The notes under the pieces were generated by a model, which was not told the origin of the DNA, did no database searches, and saw only the letters and a program-made list of their open reading frames with translations. Of a stretch of 64,000 nt of DNA, positions 55,856 to 64,000 are shown piece after piece (position 1 is the stretch's first letter; each line of letters starts with the position of its first letter). A program made the translations under genes and the position numbers. The stretch is from Acinetobacter guillouiae CIP 63.46 (GTDB lineage: Bacteria; Pseudomonadota; Gammaproteobacteria; Pseudomonadales; Moraxellaceae): the NCBI RefSeq assembly GCF_000368145.1, contig NZ_KB849283.1, forward strand, positions 558,001 through 622,000. Direction: 5' to 3'.

Positions 55856-56627
55856 GACCTAAATATCCTTTAGTGTCAAAATCATGGCTTAAATGCGTAT
55901 TGAGAAACTTATCCAACTGACTGCTTTTCGGCATTCCAAACCAGTCGCAACAGCTGAGGAATCCAGCATCTGATAGACTATCGCCCCAACCTAAAATAAT
56001 ACGTTCCCGTTGCGGATCATGTTTCTGAATATAAAACTCAACCGCGCTTTGTTTGCTGACATGATGTGGAATAATCGCCAGATTATTGCCATTGATATGG
56101 ATATAGCACTGTTCCAGTAGAGGTTTAGGTAATTTCTCAACAAGCCGATCTAAAAATAACGCACCAGCTTGTTTTTGCTTTGCAACAGAATAAATACTCA
56201 GTTCATTTTCAACTAAAGTCCAAGTTCTTACTGCACCCAAATCTTTGGCATAGTCATGCAAAGCTTCTGGCAAGTCAGTCAGTATGCCATTGAGTTGAAT
56301 TTCATGTTGTTTTTGAAGATCAAACCAGTCAGTATCCACAGCTAAATTTTGATCCAGAATCGTGCCACCATGGGAACAAATCGCACCATATTTAAAAGGG
56401 ATTTGTACACGTTTAAAGCCTTCAACTGAGCGAGCAGTTACAGGTACAACCTCAGCAGATTCAAGCAACCAATTCAAAAAAGACTGCTGTTTTGGACTCA
56501 TATATGAAAGCGGTTGTCCTGAAACATCTGTAGTCACCATTTGATGCTGTGGAGTCGGTTGCTGTTTTCGATAAGTTTGAAATAAAGTGTCATCCAAGTC
56601 GACAAAGACTAAAGGTTTAGGGTTCAT
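55848..56627 (-). CDS. HAD superfamily hydrolase
   Basis: This encodes 259 residues with HAD motif I at the start (VDLDDTLFQT), a Thr motif II (VPVTARSVE) and a late motif IV (LGWGDSLSDAGFL). It is a type II cap member similar to sugar phosphatases in Ter operons. It likely dephosphorylates the pathway intermediate. It overlaps the TRSP gene by 11 bases upstream and the StiP-like gene by eight downstream. Confidence 0.85.
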   Translation of the reverse strand: MNPKPLVFVDLDDTLFQTYRKQQPTPQHQMVTTDVSGQPLSYMSPKQQSFLNWLLESAEVVPVTARSVEGFKRVQIPFKYGAICSHGGTILDQNLAVDTDWFDLQKQHEIQLNGILTDLPEALHDYAKDLGAVRTWTLVENELSIYSVAKQKQAGALFLDRLVEKLPKPLLEQCYIHINGNNLAIIPHHVSKQSAVEFYIQKHDPQRERIILGWGDSLSDAGFLSCCDWFGMPKSSQLDKFLNTHLSHDFDTKGYLGHV

Positions 56628-57738
56628 AACTGATCACTTCCAAATTTTTAATTTGTTCAAACAAGCTTGGGTCTACGCTATCTTGGTGTGTTTCAATCAC
56701 CAAAAGCACCCGATCAAATTCTTGATGTTTTACGTTATAAGCAAAGTTTTGGATATTTAACCCATAATTATCATGAAACTGGCAAATACTTTTTATCGCA
56801 TGTCCTTGCATGATCGGTGAACGGGTTGTTGAACTAAAGTAAGTTTCAGCACCTTGTTGTTCCAACTGTTCTGCAATAAGAAAAGGGATCCAACTAAACT
56901 CACCTGAACCCAGTACAAGTATTTTTTCGCCTGGATGATTAATGTGAATATGTTCCCATTGCGTACATTCTAAATAACCTGGCTCACGTCCCCAATTATT
57001 TGGTGCAATAATTTTCTGTGCCTGTTGCTCAGTGGAGCTGACATTGGGCATATTAATCTGAATATTGTGCTGATTCGCTTGCCACTGCCAATTCCCTTGC
57101 AATAATGAAACCACTTCCACAGGGATATCAAGTTCATCCGTTGCAAGACTGTGCTCAGCCCAGTTCACCAACGTGACCAAGATCACGCGTTCAACTTGCT
57201 GCAAACCTGAATTGGTTAAACTATTGATCAGGTTTTTAAAGGTTTTTCCAGTCGAAATTTCATCGTCGACTAAAATCAAAGTCTTTGAATCAATCACTTG
57301 CTGATGTTTAACTGGATCATGGCTGCTTAGAATAAACTGATCCTGAGCATGGCTATGTTCTTCTAGAAAAAGCCCCAACGTGGGTAAAGTCGATACAGGG
57401 TGTCGTGTTGTCGTTAAGAAAATCGCATTTTTGCCATGTTGTTTTTTTAATTCACGATAAACCCCAGCACCCAAACCGACTGCTGTTTCGGCCATACCAA
57501 TGACACAGATTGGCCAAGCCAAATCTGTAGGCACTAAACTGGCTAAATCACTATAACTGCGCTGCATGACAGAGGGTGCAACAGGGATATGTTTCCCCAA
57601 TACTTTGGAAACAAATAAAAATGCTCTTTTAGGATTAATTCTTTCTGCAAAATCTAATAAATCATCTAAAGCCCAATGGCTATGTTGTTGGTTAACTTGA
57701 ACACTGATTCGCCCACGACTTAAATCTATATGCTTCAT
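56617..57738 (-). CDS. Phosphoribosyltransferase with TRSP domain
   Basis: This encodes 373 residues. The N-terminal half is an orotate-type phosphoribosyltransferase with a canonical PRPP motif LVDDEISTGKTF (near 170-181). The C-terminal half is the TRSP domain (ILVLGSGEFSWIPFLIAEQL, then STTRSP), which names the family. It is the second gene of the leftward operon, five bases after the ATP-grasp gene. Confidence 0.87.
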   Translation of the reverse strand: MKHIDLSRGRISVQVNQQHSHWALDDLLDFAERINPKRAFLFVSKVLGKHIPVAPSVMQRSYSDLASLVPTDLAWPICVIGMAETAVGLGAGVYRELKKQHGKNAIFLTTTRHPVSTLPTLGLFLEEHSHAQDQFILSSHDPVKHQQVIDSKTLILVDDEISTGKTFKNLINSLTNSGLQQVERVILVTLVNWAEHSLATDELDIPVEVVSLLQGNWQWQANQHNIQINMPNVSSTEQQAQKIIAPNNWGREPGYLECTQWEHIHINHPGEKILVLGSGEFSWIPFLIAEQLEQQGAETYFSSTTRSPIMQGHAIKSICQFHDNYGLNIQNFAYNVKHQEFDRVLLVIETHQDSVDPSLFEQIKNLEVISYEP

Positions 57739-57743
57739 CTATC

Positions 57744-58754
57744 TTACAAATCCAATTTTATACTATGGGCAATCGGTAAAGCTTTTACAGGCGATTGGTG
57801 TGGTGCTCGAACTAAATTCAAATTTAATTTTTCAGCAATCAGTTCAGCAATCAAATTGACTCCAGTATGTTGTGTATAAGCAAAACCACCAGCAGGGCGT
57901 GGATTGATCTCAAGAATATGCCATTGCAAGCTTTCATCTTGTTTAAATTGGATATTAATTAGTCCATCACATTGAAAATAATCGACTAAATCTATACAAA
58001 TTTGATGACAAGGATGTTGCAAAAAACACTCTTGAAAATAAACATGTTTAATTCTGGTAACTTGAGCAATGATCTTTCCTTGACTACAAGCAATATCAAC
58101 TGAGCATTCTTGCCCAGCCAAATAAGGCATAATCAGATATTCAACAGGCTCTTCCTGCTGACTATATGCCTCTATAAATTGCTGAGTATTACATTTGGTC
58201 GGTGAGCTAAAGTTTTTAAAGTACGACACATGATTCTGTAAGCGGACAAAGCCGGCACCATAAACCCCATAAACAGGCTTAGCGCAGATCTCACTATGTT
58301 GTAGCTGTAATGTTTCAATGGATGTCTTCAGCGTTTCTGTGGAATTGGCTAATAACGCTGGAATGACAGATAAATTTTGCGCTTCACAATGTAAGGTAAA
58401 TTGGTATTTATTGTTCATCAACTCATGCTGTTCTGAGCTGAGTGTACCAGTAATCAACTGAATAGCATGTTGTTCAAATTGGGTTCTAAACGGCTCAATA
58501 TGCTGACTGTGTTTTCCACAGAAGAGCAGTTGAATATTATGTTCAATACATTGTTCTAATAACCATTCAGCGCTCTTTGAAATAGCAGGTTGCTGAAGAT
58601 AAACATCAGCACTTAAGGCAAGTTCGGGACGGTTACGGCTGTGAGAACAAAATATAGTCAGTTGTTTTGATATACTCGAACTTTTCAGTAATTGAATCAT
58701 ATCATTTTGACAGGAATAACACTCGGCGATCCAAATTTTATATTGCTGTAGCAC
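57744..58754 (-). CDS. ATP-grasp family enzyme
   Basis: This encodes 336 residues with an ATP-grasp ligase fold: the central QEEPVEYLIMPYLAGQECSVDIA strand-loop split across motifs, and the Mg-binding Glu/Asn in WHILEINPRPAGGF (near 276-289). It is the first gene of the Ter-linked biosynthetic operon, transcribed leftward and divergent from terA. It likely joins an amine to a carboxylate in the predicted pathway. Confidence 0.85.
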   Translation of the reverse strand: MLQQYKIWIAECYSCQNDMIQLLKSSSISKQLTIFCSHSRNRPELALSADVYLQQPAISKSAEWLLEQCIEHNIQLLFCGKHSQHIEPFRTQFEQHAIQLITGTLSSEQHELMNNKYQFTLHCEAQNLSVIPALLANSTETLKTSIETLQLQHSEICAKPVYGVYGAGFVRLQNHVSYFKNFSSPTKCNTQQFIEAYSQQEEPVEYLIMPYLAGQECSVDIACSQGKIIAQVTRIKHVYFQECFLQHPCHQICIDLVDYFQCDGLINIQFKQDESLQWHILEINPRPAGGFAYTQHTGVNLIAELIAEKLNLNLVRAPHQSPVKALPIAHSIKLDL

Positions 58755-59062
58755 GGGTAATTTAATCTCAAATTTTTATAAAGAATAACGAAGTTTTTAA
58801 AGCGACTATCTGATGCGCTGGAAAATATAACAATTCCCCATAGTGATACAATATTTAATTTTAATATTTTGTAAAAGTAATCAAATACCAAGAAAAAAAC
58901 ACTGAAACACTTGAGATTAGGAATTTTTATGGTAAAACATAGCATATCTATTTTTATTTGTTTTTTATAAAGAAAGTTAATTTAAAAACTTCATTTGAAT
59001 AACGCATGATTTTAAATTCATTTTATCAAAAAGCGATAATATACCTATAAAGTGGAGGATTT
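58755..59062. other. 308-base divergent promoter region of the Ter island
   Basis: This separates the leftward biosynthetic operon from terA and is very AT-rich. A good GGAGG site lies before the terA ATG, and GATAAT near 59035-59040 is a possible -10. The open frame on the minus strand here (58697-58945) overlaps the ATP-grasp start and is not credible as a gene. Confidence 0.45.
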
Positions 59063-60259
59063 ATGCAGCTGGTTGCTGGTGGAAATATTCAAATACCTGC
59101 TCAGGATATTGAAATTTGTATAAAAACAGGTTTTTCATCTGACATAGAATTAGATGTTACAGCATATTTACTGGCCCAAGGCACGCTTAAAGTGCGTGGT
59201 GATCAGGACATGATTTTTTATGGACAACGTCAAACCCCCAATCAAAGTGTGGTTTTGCTAGAATCATCATCTAAGAACCCAAATTTCACCAAATTAAAAA
59301 TCAATACTGCACTTTTAGATGCACAAATTCAAAAAATCGCTATTTGTGTCACGATCAATGAACCAAACACCATTGGAAATATTGTTCCGATTGATATTGA
59401 GCTTTATGCAGCGCAACAGCGTATTGCGACTGCACATTTGGATACTCGGAATAGAACTGAAAAAGCCTTAATCCTTGCAGAGATTTATTTACATAACAGC
59501 CAATGGAAATTTCGCTTTGTTGGTCAAGGATTTAATGGTGGATTAAAGCCATTGGCAGAAAACTTTGGTGTTGTGATTGCCGATGAAGTGAAAAATACTA
59601 CACCTACACCTACACCTACACCTACACCTACACCTACAAATTCAAATATTAATCTTTCTAAAATTCGATTGGATAAAAACAATTCAACCATCAATTTAAC
59701 CAAGAAAGGCAATGGTTTTGGAAAAATTTCAGTCAATTTAAACTGGAATAAAAGCCAGCCCAAATCCCAATCATTTTTTCAGAAACTATCGGGTTCAAGT
59801 GCAATAGATCTAGACCTTGGCGCGATGGTGCAACTTAAAAATGGTGAAATTGATTTAGTACAACCGCTGGGTAATCGTTTTGGCCGTTTTGAGGTCAAAC
59901 CATTTATTCAGCTTGATGGAGATGATCGTACAGGTTCATCTGTACAAGGTGAAAATCTACATATCAATGGTAATCAATGGGATCAAATTGAACGCATTGT
60001 GATTTATGCTTATATTTATCAGGGTGCTGCGCAATGGGCTGCAACAGATGGTGTGGTCACCATTAAGATCCCAGACCAACCTGAAATTGAAGTTCATTTG
60101 ACGGATGGTAATCAATTGACAACATGTTCTATTGTAGAATTAAAGAATAACAATGGCACTATACAAGCCAACCGAGAAGTTCGTTATTTTAAAGATCAAA
60201 AATATTTAGATGAACATTATGGTTTTGGGTTCCGATGGACACAGGGTTCTAAAAATTAA
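59063..60259 (+). CDS. terA: TerA-like protein with Thr-Pro linker
   Basis: This encodes 398 residues. A first TerD-like domain (about 1-178; ends [16 protein letters not shown]) and a second, divergent domain (about 205-398) are joined by a Thr-Pro repeat encoded by six copies of CTACAC (59598-59633) plus a partial seventh. The first domain has lost most of the Asp-rich loop, while the second has DGDDRTGSS. Length and two-domain layout match TerA. It leads the rightward Ter effector run. Confidence 0.87.
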   Translation: MQLVAGGNIQIPAQDIEICIKTGFSSDIELDVTAYLLAQGTLKVRGDQDMIFYGQRQTPNQSVVLLESSSKNPNFTKLKINTALLDAQIQKIAICVTINEPNTIGNIVPIDIELYAAQQRIATAHLDTRNRTEKALILAEIYLHNSQWKFRFVGQGFNGGLKPLAENFGVVIADEVKNTTPTPTPTPTPTPTNSNINLSKIRLDKNNSTINLTKKGNGFGKISVNLNWNKSQPKSQSFFQKLSGSSAIDLDLGAMVQLKNGEIDLVQPLGNRFGRFEVKPFIQLDGDDRTGSSVQGENLHINGNQWDQIERIVIYAYIYQGAAQWAATDGVVTIKIPDQPEIEVHLTDGNQLTTCSIVELKNNNGTIQANREVRYFKDQKYLDEHYGFGFRWTQGSKN

Positions 60260-60316
60260 TTGACTGCATGTATTTAAACAATGAATGCACACTGCAATAA
60301 AGTAGAGGAAATATAA

Positions 60317-60892
60317 ATGGCAATTTCATTAAACAAAGGTGGCAACTTATCTTTAAGCAAAACTGACCCAAGTTTAAACCAAGTTTTGGTCGGCTTAGGT
60401 TGGGATGCGCGTGCAACCGACGGAACAGATTTTGACTTAGATGCTTCGGCATTTTTATTGAGCGAAAATGGTAAAGTTCGTGGTGAACACGATTTCATTT
60501 TCTATAACCAAACACGTTCACCTGAAGGTTCTGTTGAACATACAGGTGATAACCGTACAGGTGCGGGTGATGGTGATGATGAAGCAGTTCGCATTAATCT
60601 CGCACAAGTACCTGCAGATGTTCAAAAAATTGCAATTACAGTCACCATTCATGAAGGTGAAAGTCGCGGTCAAAATTTTGGTCAAGTTCAAAATGCGTTT
60701 ATTCGCGTGGTAAATGATCAAAGCAATACTGAAATTGTTCGTTTCGATTTGAATGAAGATTATTCAACAGAAACTGCCATGATTTTTGGTGAATTATATC
60801 GCCACAATGGTGAGTGGAAGTTTAGAGCTGTAGGACAAGGTTATGCTGGCGGTTTAAGCGCAATGTGCCAACAGTTCGGTATAAGCATCTAA
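60317..60892 (+). CDS. terD: Tellurium resistance protein TerD
   Basis: This encodes 191 residues, full length, with all TerD features: [11 protein letters not shown] at the start, [21 protein letters not shown], the calcium site [16 protein letters not shown] (near 75-90) and [10 protein letters not shown] near the end. It is closest to TerD rather than TerE by the YNQTRSPEG and QQFGISI segments. The role is stress and tellurite resistance with calcium binding. It is 17 bases upstream of the DUF475 gene. Confidence 0.95.
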   Translation: MAISLNKGGNLSLSKTDPSLNQVLVGLGWDARATDGTDFDLDASAFLLSENGKVRGEHDFIFYNQTRSPEGSVEHTGDNRTGAGDGDDEAVRINLAQVPADVQKIAITVTIHEGESRGQNFGQVQNAFIRVVNDQSNTEIVRFDLNEDYSTETAMIFGELYRHNGEWKFRAVGQGYAGGLSAMCQQFGISI

Positions 60893-60908
60893 TATAAGAG
60901 TTCAATGG

Positions 60909-62015
60909 ATGAAACATTTTCGCTTTTCGATTCTTTTTACCATCATTTGTCTAGCAATTTCTGCGTATTGGGGTTTTACACATGGTCCCCAAGCCGGCCT
61001 AATGACCATGTTCAAGGCATTGGCAATTACTGCAATTCTTGCAGTGATGGAAGTTTCTTTATCGTTTGATAATGCTGTAGTAAATGCTTCGGTACTTAAA
61101 CACTGGAATCATTTCTGGCGAACCTTATTTTTAACAGTCGGTATTGTTATCGCTGTATTTGGTATGCGTTTAATCTTTCCATTACTCATTGTTGGCGTCA
61201 CTGCAGACATGGGCATGATAGAGGTTGCAAAACTTGCGCTGAACGATCCAAAAACCTACTCTGAAAAGCTCATGGCACACCATGCTGAAATTGCAGCGTT
61301 CGGTGGTATGTTCTTGCTCTTAGTTTTTCTTAACTTTTTATTTGATGATGAAAAAGATGAGCATTGGTTCCATTGGTTGGAGTCAAAACTCGCTGATCTA
61401 GGCAATATTCAAGCGATTTCAGTGTTTATTTCATTATGTGCATTATTGGTTATGGCTAATTTTGTACCTGAAACTTCTCGTCTTGTTGTAACTATGGCAG
61501 GGATCTGGGGAATTGTGGTTTATGTCGGTGTTCAGGTGATCGGACACTTGCTTGAAGGCGGTTCACATGATGATGAACAAGAAGCAACTGAACAAACAAC
61601 TTCAAATAATGGTGCACCAGTCACAGGTACAATCATCAAAGGCGGTATCGGTGGCTTCTTGTATCTTGAAGTACTTGATGCGTCTTTTAGTTTCGATGGT
61701 GTAATCGGTGCTTTTGCAATTACCAGTGATGTGGTAATTATTATGCTGGGCTTGGCAATCGGTGCAATCTTCGTGCGTTCTATGACGGTTTACCTTGTAG
61801 AAAAAGGTACGCTTGATGCTTATGTTTACTTAGAACATGGCGCGCATTATGCGATTGGTGCACTTGCATTCATCATGCTTGCAAGTGGAACAGGCTTACA
61901 TATACCTGAAGTCGTAACAGGCTTGATTGGTGTCGCATTTATTGTTTGGGCAGTAATCTCATCAATTTCATATAGTAAAAAACAATCTCTTGAAACAACT
62001 GAAAAAGGAAATTAA
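60909..62015 (+). CDS. DUF475/TerC-superfamily membrane protein
   Basis: This encodes 368 residues with about eight membrane helices. The two acidic membrane motifs [16 protein letters not shown] and [17 protein letters not shown] are the DUF475 hallmarks within the TerC-like superfamily, which are linked to metal-ion (manganese) export. A polar loop ([19 protein letters not shown]) links the halves. It takes the place TerC holds in enterobacterial ter operons but is not a close TerC. It starts 17 bases after terD and stops two bases before terE. Confidence 0.9.
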   Translation: MKHFRFSILFTIICLAISAYWGFTHGPQAGLMTMFKALAITAILAVMEVSLSFDNAVVNASVLKHWNHFWRTLFLTVGIVIAVFGMRLIFPLLIVGVTADMGMIEVAKLALNDPKTYSEKLMAHHAEIAAFGGMFLLLVFLNFLFDDEKDEHWFHWLESKLADLGNIQAISVFISLCALLVMANFVPETSRLVVTMAGIWGIVVYVGVQVIGHLLEGGSHDDEQEATEQTTSNNGAPVTGTIIKGGIGGFLYLEVLDASFSFDGVIGAFAITSDVVIIMLGLAIGAIFVRSMTVYLVEKGTLDAYVYLEHGAHYAIGALAFIMLASGTGLHIPEVVTGLIGVAFIVWAVISSISYSKKQSLETTEKGN

Positions 62016-62017
62016 AA

Positions 62018-62596
62018 ATGGCTATTAATTTATCAAAAGGCGGTAACATCAACCTGTCTAAAACAGCGCCTACAATGAATAAAGTAGACTTAGGTTTAGG
62101 CTGGAATCCTCGTGTGACAGATGGTAAAGCATTTGACTTGGATGCGGTTGCTTTTCTGACTGGTGAAAATGGCAAAGTTCGTTTAGATGGCGACTTCATC
62201 TTCTTTAACCAAAAAACTTCTCCTTGTGGTTCTGTTAATCATAACGGTGATAACCGTACAGGTGACGGTGATGGTGATGACGAAACAATTTCAGTTGATC
62301 TAGCTAAAGTACCTGCTGATGTCGCAAAAATTGTTTTTGCTGTAACCATTCATGAAGGCCAACAAAATGGTCAAAACTTCGGTATGGTGGACAAAGCCTA
62401 TATCCGTGTAATCAATCAGGATAACAATGCAGAAGAACTTGCACGTTTTGACTTATCTGAAGACGGTAGTACAGAAGTTGCCATGATTTTTGGTGAGTTA
62501 TACCGTCATAGCGGTGAGTGGAAATTTAAAGCAGTCGGCCAAGGCTTTAACGGCGGCTTAGGTGCTTTGGCTGCAAGTTATGGTGTTGCAGTTTAA
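62018..62596 (+). CDS. terE: Tellurium resistance protein TerE
   Basis: This encodes 192 residues, a TerD-domain protein whose [31 protein letters not shown] and [11 protein letters not shown] segments are closest to TerE. The calcium loop [16 protein letters not shown] is intact. It follows the DUF475 gene by two bases and precedes terF by 116 bases that contain two competing hairpins. Confidence 0.92.
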   Translation: MAINLSKGGNINLSKTAPTMNKVDLGLGWNPRVTDGKAFDLDAVAFLTGENGKVRLDGDFIFFNQKTSPCGSVNHNGDNRTGDGDGDDETISVDLAKVPADVAKIVFAVTIHEGQQNGQNFGMVDKAYIRVINQDNNAEELARFDLSEDGSTEVAMIFGELYRHSGEWKFKAVGQGFNGGLGALAASYGVAV

Positions 62597-62608
62597 TTTT
62601 TAAAATCT

Positions 62609-62698
62609 GTACTAAAAGATTTATCTTTTAGTACTTGAAAGTGATTCGGTTTAAATCGGTTCATTTATGAACACAGTAAAAATTATTTTCAAGTACTA
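62609..62698 (+). promoter_or_regulatory. Two mutually exclusive hairpins between terE and terF
   Basis: Stem A (GTACTAAAAGA/TCTTTTAGTAC, 62609-62634) and stem B (TAGTACTTGAAA at 62629-62640 with TTTCAAGTACTA at 62687-62698) share TAGTAC, so only one can form. Stem B ends 15 bases before the terF ATG and could block its weak ribosome site. An RNA switch or a processing site is possible. Confidence 0.5.
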
Positions 62699-62712
62699 AA
62701 TAGAGAACAACA

Positions 62713-64000
62713 ATGCAATTCATCACTGGACAAAAACTGGCACTTCACCAATTGTTGCAGACAGAGACACAGTTTAAACTACGTGTACAGGTTCAAGCAC
62801 CTTTTGAAATCGATATTTCTAGTTTTGGTATTGCGCCAAACGATAAACTTTTCCATGATGATTATATGACTTTCTATAATCAGCCACAGACTCCGAAAGG
62901 CGAAGTTCAATATCAGCTTCAAGGCAACATGCATAGTTTTGCCTTTGATTTAAACAAGATAGATACAGCGCGAACATCACGTTTTGTGATCTGTGCCACT
63001 TTATCCAATGAGCAGTCTCAAATCCAAAATATACAATCGATTCTGGTCGAGTTATGTAATCAACAAGGGCAGGTGCTTGCGAGTTATCTTTTAAATGGTT
63101 CTAATTTTAGCCAAGAAAAAGCTGTGATGCTGACTGAGATTTACTTTAAAAGTGATGCTTGGCGTATCGCTGCAATTGGTCAAGGTTTTAATGGTGGCTT
63201 AAAGGCTTTGGTTGAGCACTTTGGGGGAGAAGTTGAAGAAAGTACAGCAGCTGCTCCATCAACAGTAAACCCATCGACAAGCAATACACCATCAACAATC
63301 GATCTGAAAAAGAAAGTGGTACTGGATAAAATCCAAAATGCAGCTCCACATTTGGTAGATATTACTAAAAAGTCTTTAATCAGTTTAGAAAAAAACAATT
63401 TACTCGATGTAAAAGCTCGTGTCGCTTTAGTGCTAGATTATTCAGGTTCAATGCACCAACAGTATATAAAAGGTGATGTGCAAAAAGTACTTGACCGAAT
63501 TATGCCCTTGGCAGTCAATTTTGATGATGATGGCAGTTTTGAGTGCTGGGCATTTGCAGAAAAATCATTGCGTTTAAGCGATGTAACCTTGAACAACTTA
63601 GAAAATTTTGTCAATACAGATCAAGGCGGTCATCCAAAGTGGAAAGCTGGTGCACGTTACAATAATGAACCTGCTGTACTTGAAGCCGTGATCCAATATT
63701 TTACCCAAGAAAATCCATCTCATTTACCCGTTTATGTGGTATTTGTTTCAGATGGCGGGGTCAGTGAAAGTAAAAAGATTAAAAATATTCTTAAAAATGC
63801 ATCCAGTTTTCCTATTTTTTGGCAGTTCGTGGGTATCGGCGGCCGTAACTATGGTGTGTTGGAACAACTCGATACGATGGATGGGCGAGTAGTAGATAAT
63901 TGCAATTTTTTTGAAATGAGCAATATTCAAAGTATGCCTGAAGCACAACTGTATGATGCACTGCTTCAGGAATTTCCACTGTGGTTAAAAGAAGCGAAAA
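62713..64000 (+). CDS. terF: TerF-like protein (TerD domain plus VWA), cut by window end
   Basis: The first 429 codons are visible and no stop is reached. An N-terminal TerD-like domain (about 1-180; [28 protein letters not shown]) lacks a strong calcium loop. A Ser/Thr/Pro linker leads to a VWA domain (from about 235) with the metal site LDYSGSM and SDGGVSES. This layout is that of TerF. It is the last gene seen of the rightward effector run. Confidence 0.85.
   Translation, partial: MQFITGQKLALHQLLQTETQFKLRVQVQAPFEIDISSFGIAPNDKLFHDDYMTFYNQPQTPKGEVQYQLQGNMHSFAFDLNKIDTARTSRFVICATLSNEQSQIQNIQSILVELCNQQGQVLASYLLNGSNFSQEKAVMLTEIYFKSDAWRIAAIGQGFNGGLKALVEHFGGEVEESTAAAPSTVNPSTSNTPSTIDLKKKVVLDKIQNAAPHLVDITKKSLISLEKNNLLDVKARVALVLDYSGSMHQQYIKGDVQKVLDRIMPLAVNFDDDGSFECWAFAEKSLRLSDVTLNNLENFVNTDQGGHPKWKAGARYNNEPAVLEAVIQYFTQENPSHLPVYVVFVSDGGVSESKKIKNILKNASSFPIFWQFVGIGGRNYGVLEQLDTMDGRVVDNCNFFEMSNIQSMPEAQLYDALLQEFPLWLKEAK

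Noticed and set aside
58697..58945. Small minus-strand open frame before the ATP-grasp gene
   Set aside because: It overlaps the ATP-grasp start in another frame, has no good ribosome site and has the composition of AT-rich spacer.
59598..59639. Tandem repeat as a CRISPR array
   Set aside because: The unit is six bases without spacers and is in frame in TerA.
59524..59763. Minus-strand open frame with a Gly-Val repeat
   Set aside because: It is the reverse strand of the TerA Thr-Pro repeat, and the frame is open only because of the hexanucleotide repeat.
60909..62015. Calling this gene terC
   Set aside because: The sequence carries DUF475 motifs, and TerC proper has a different first membrane motif. 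Only the superfamily and position agree.

Overview
The window looks like a chromosomal segment of an Acinetobacter species. It has AT-rich DNA (well under half GC by eye), gammaproteobacterial housekeeping genes (prmB-aroC, gcvH, tandem acyl-CoA dehydrogenases, universal stress proteins), a sigma-54-type nitrogen regulon and a divergent Ter stress island. The genus is my inference from overall gene content and style. No marker gene proves it.

Layout. 1-2.4 kb: AT-rich accessory genes of unknown or immunity-like type, plus a DUF4291 gene. 2.4-9.6 kb: a leftward metabolic block (gcvH, AraC regulator, MaoC hydratase, GNAT, two acyl-CoA dehydrogenases, UbiB-like kinase). 9.6-16.3 kb: small envelope and unknown genes, a frameshifted DUF4124 gene, prmB-aroC, a lipoprotein, a CinA-like protein, a candidate Hfq/Crc-type small RNA and two Usp genes. 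16.5-22.5 kb: a urease operon in the unusual order E-F-G-J-D-A-B-C. 22.6-27.6 kb: an accessory patch with an orphan lysozyme, two inverted copies of a 140-bp repeat, and an IS4-family element sitting in the central palindrome of one copy. 27.7-36.1 kb: urate and allantoin catabolism (puuE-uraD-uraH, a Tsx-like porin, allA, alc, hpxO, a LysR regulator and a Rieske oxygenase). 36.2-46.8 kb: a divergent catabolic cluster of unknown substrate (ALDH, M20 amidohydrolase, LysR, DUF1028, RidA facing FMO, APC permease and class III aminotransferase) and an EamA transporter. 47.0-64.0 kb: a Ter-type stress island, cut by the window end.

How the genes fit together. HpxO, UraH, UraD, PuuE, Alc and AllA form a continuous route from urate to glyoxylate and urea, and the urease operon then releases ammonia. 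Six sequences matching the sigma-54 GG-N10-GC pattern lie in front of ure, puuE, the porin, alc, hpxO and the LysR gene, so the route reads as one nitrogen-limitation regulon.

The Ter island has three parts. A signalling arm carries three TerY-type VWA proteins, a TerD-like protein, a PP2C phosphatase with an Ig-like insert, and a kinase with zinc-ribbon and FHA-like tail. A leftward five-gene biosynthetic operon carries ATP-grasp, TRSP phosphoribosyltransferase, HAD, StiP/PELOTA-type phosphoribosyltransferase and CitE-like genes. A rightward effector arm carries TerA, TerD, a DUF475 membrane protein, TerE and TerF. No TerB gene is seen. This architecture matches the predicted Ter-linked pathway for a nucleoside-like metabolite, whose product is not experimentally established as far as I know. 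It is the most interesting system here, followed by the DUF1028/RidA cluster.
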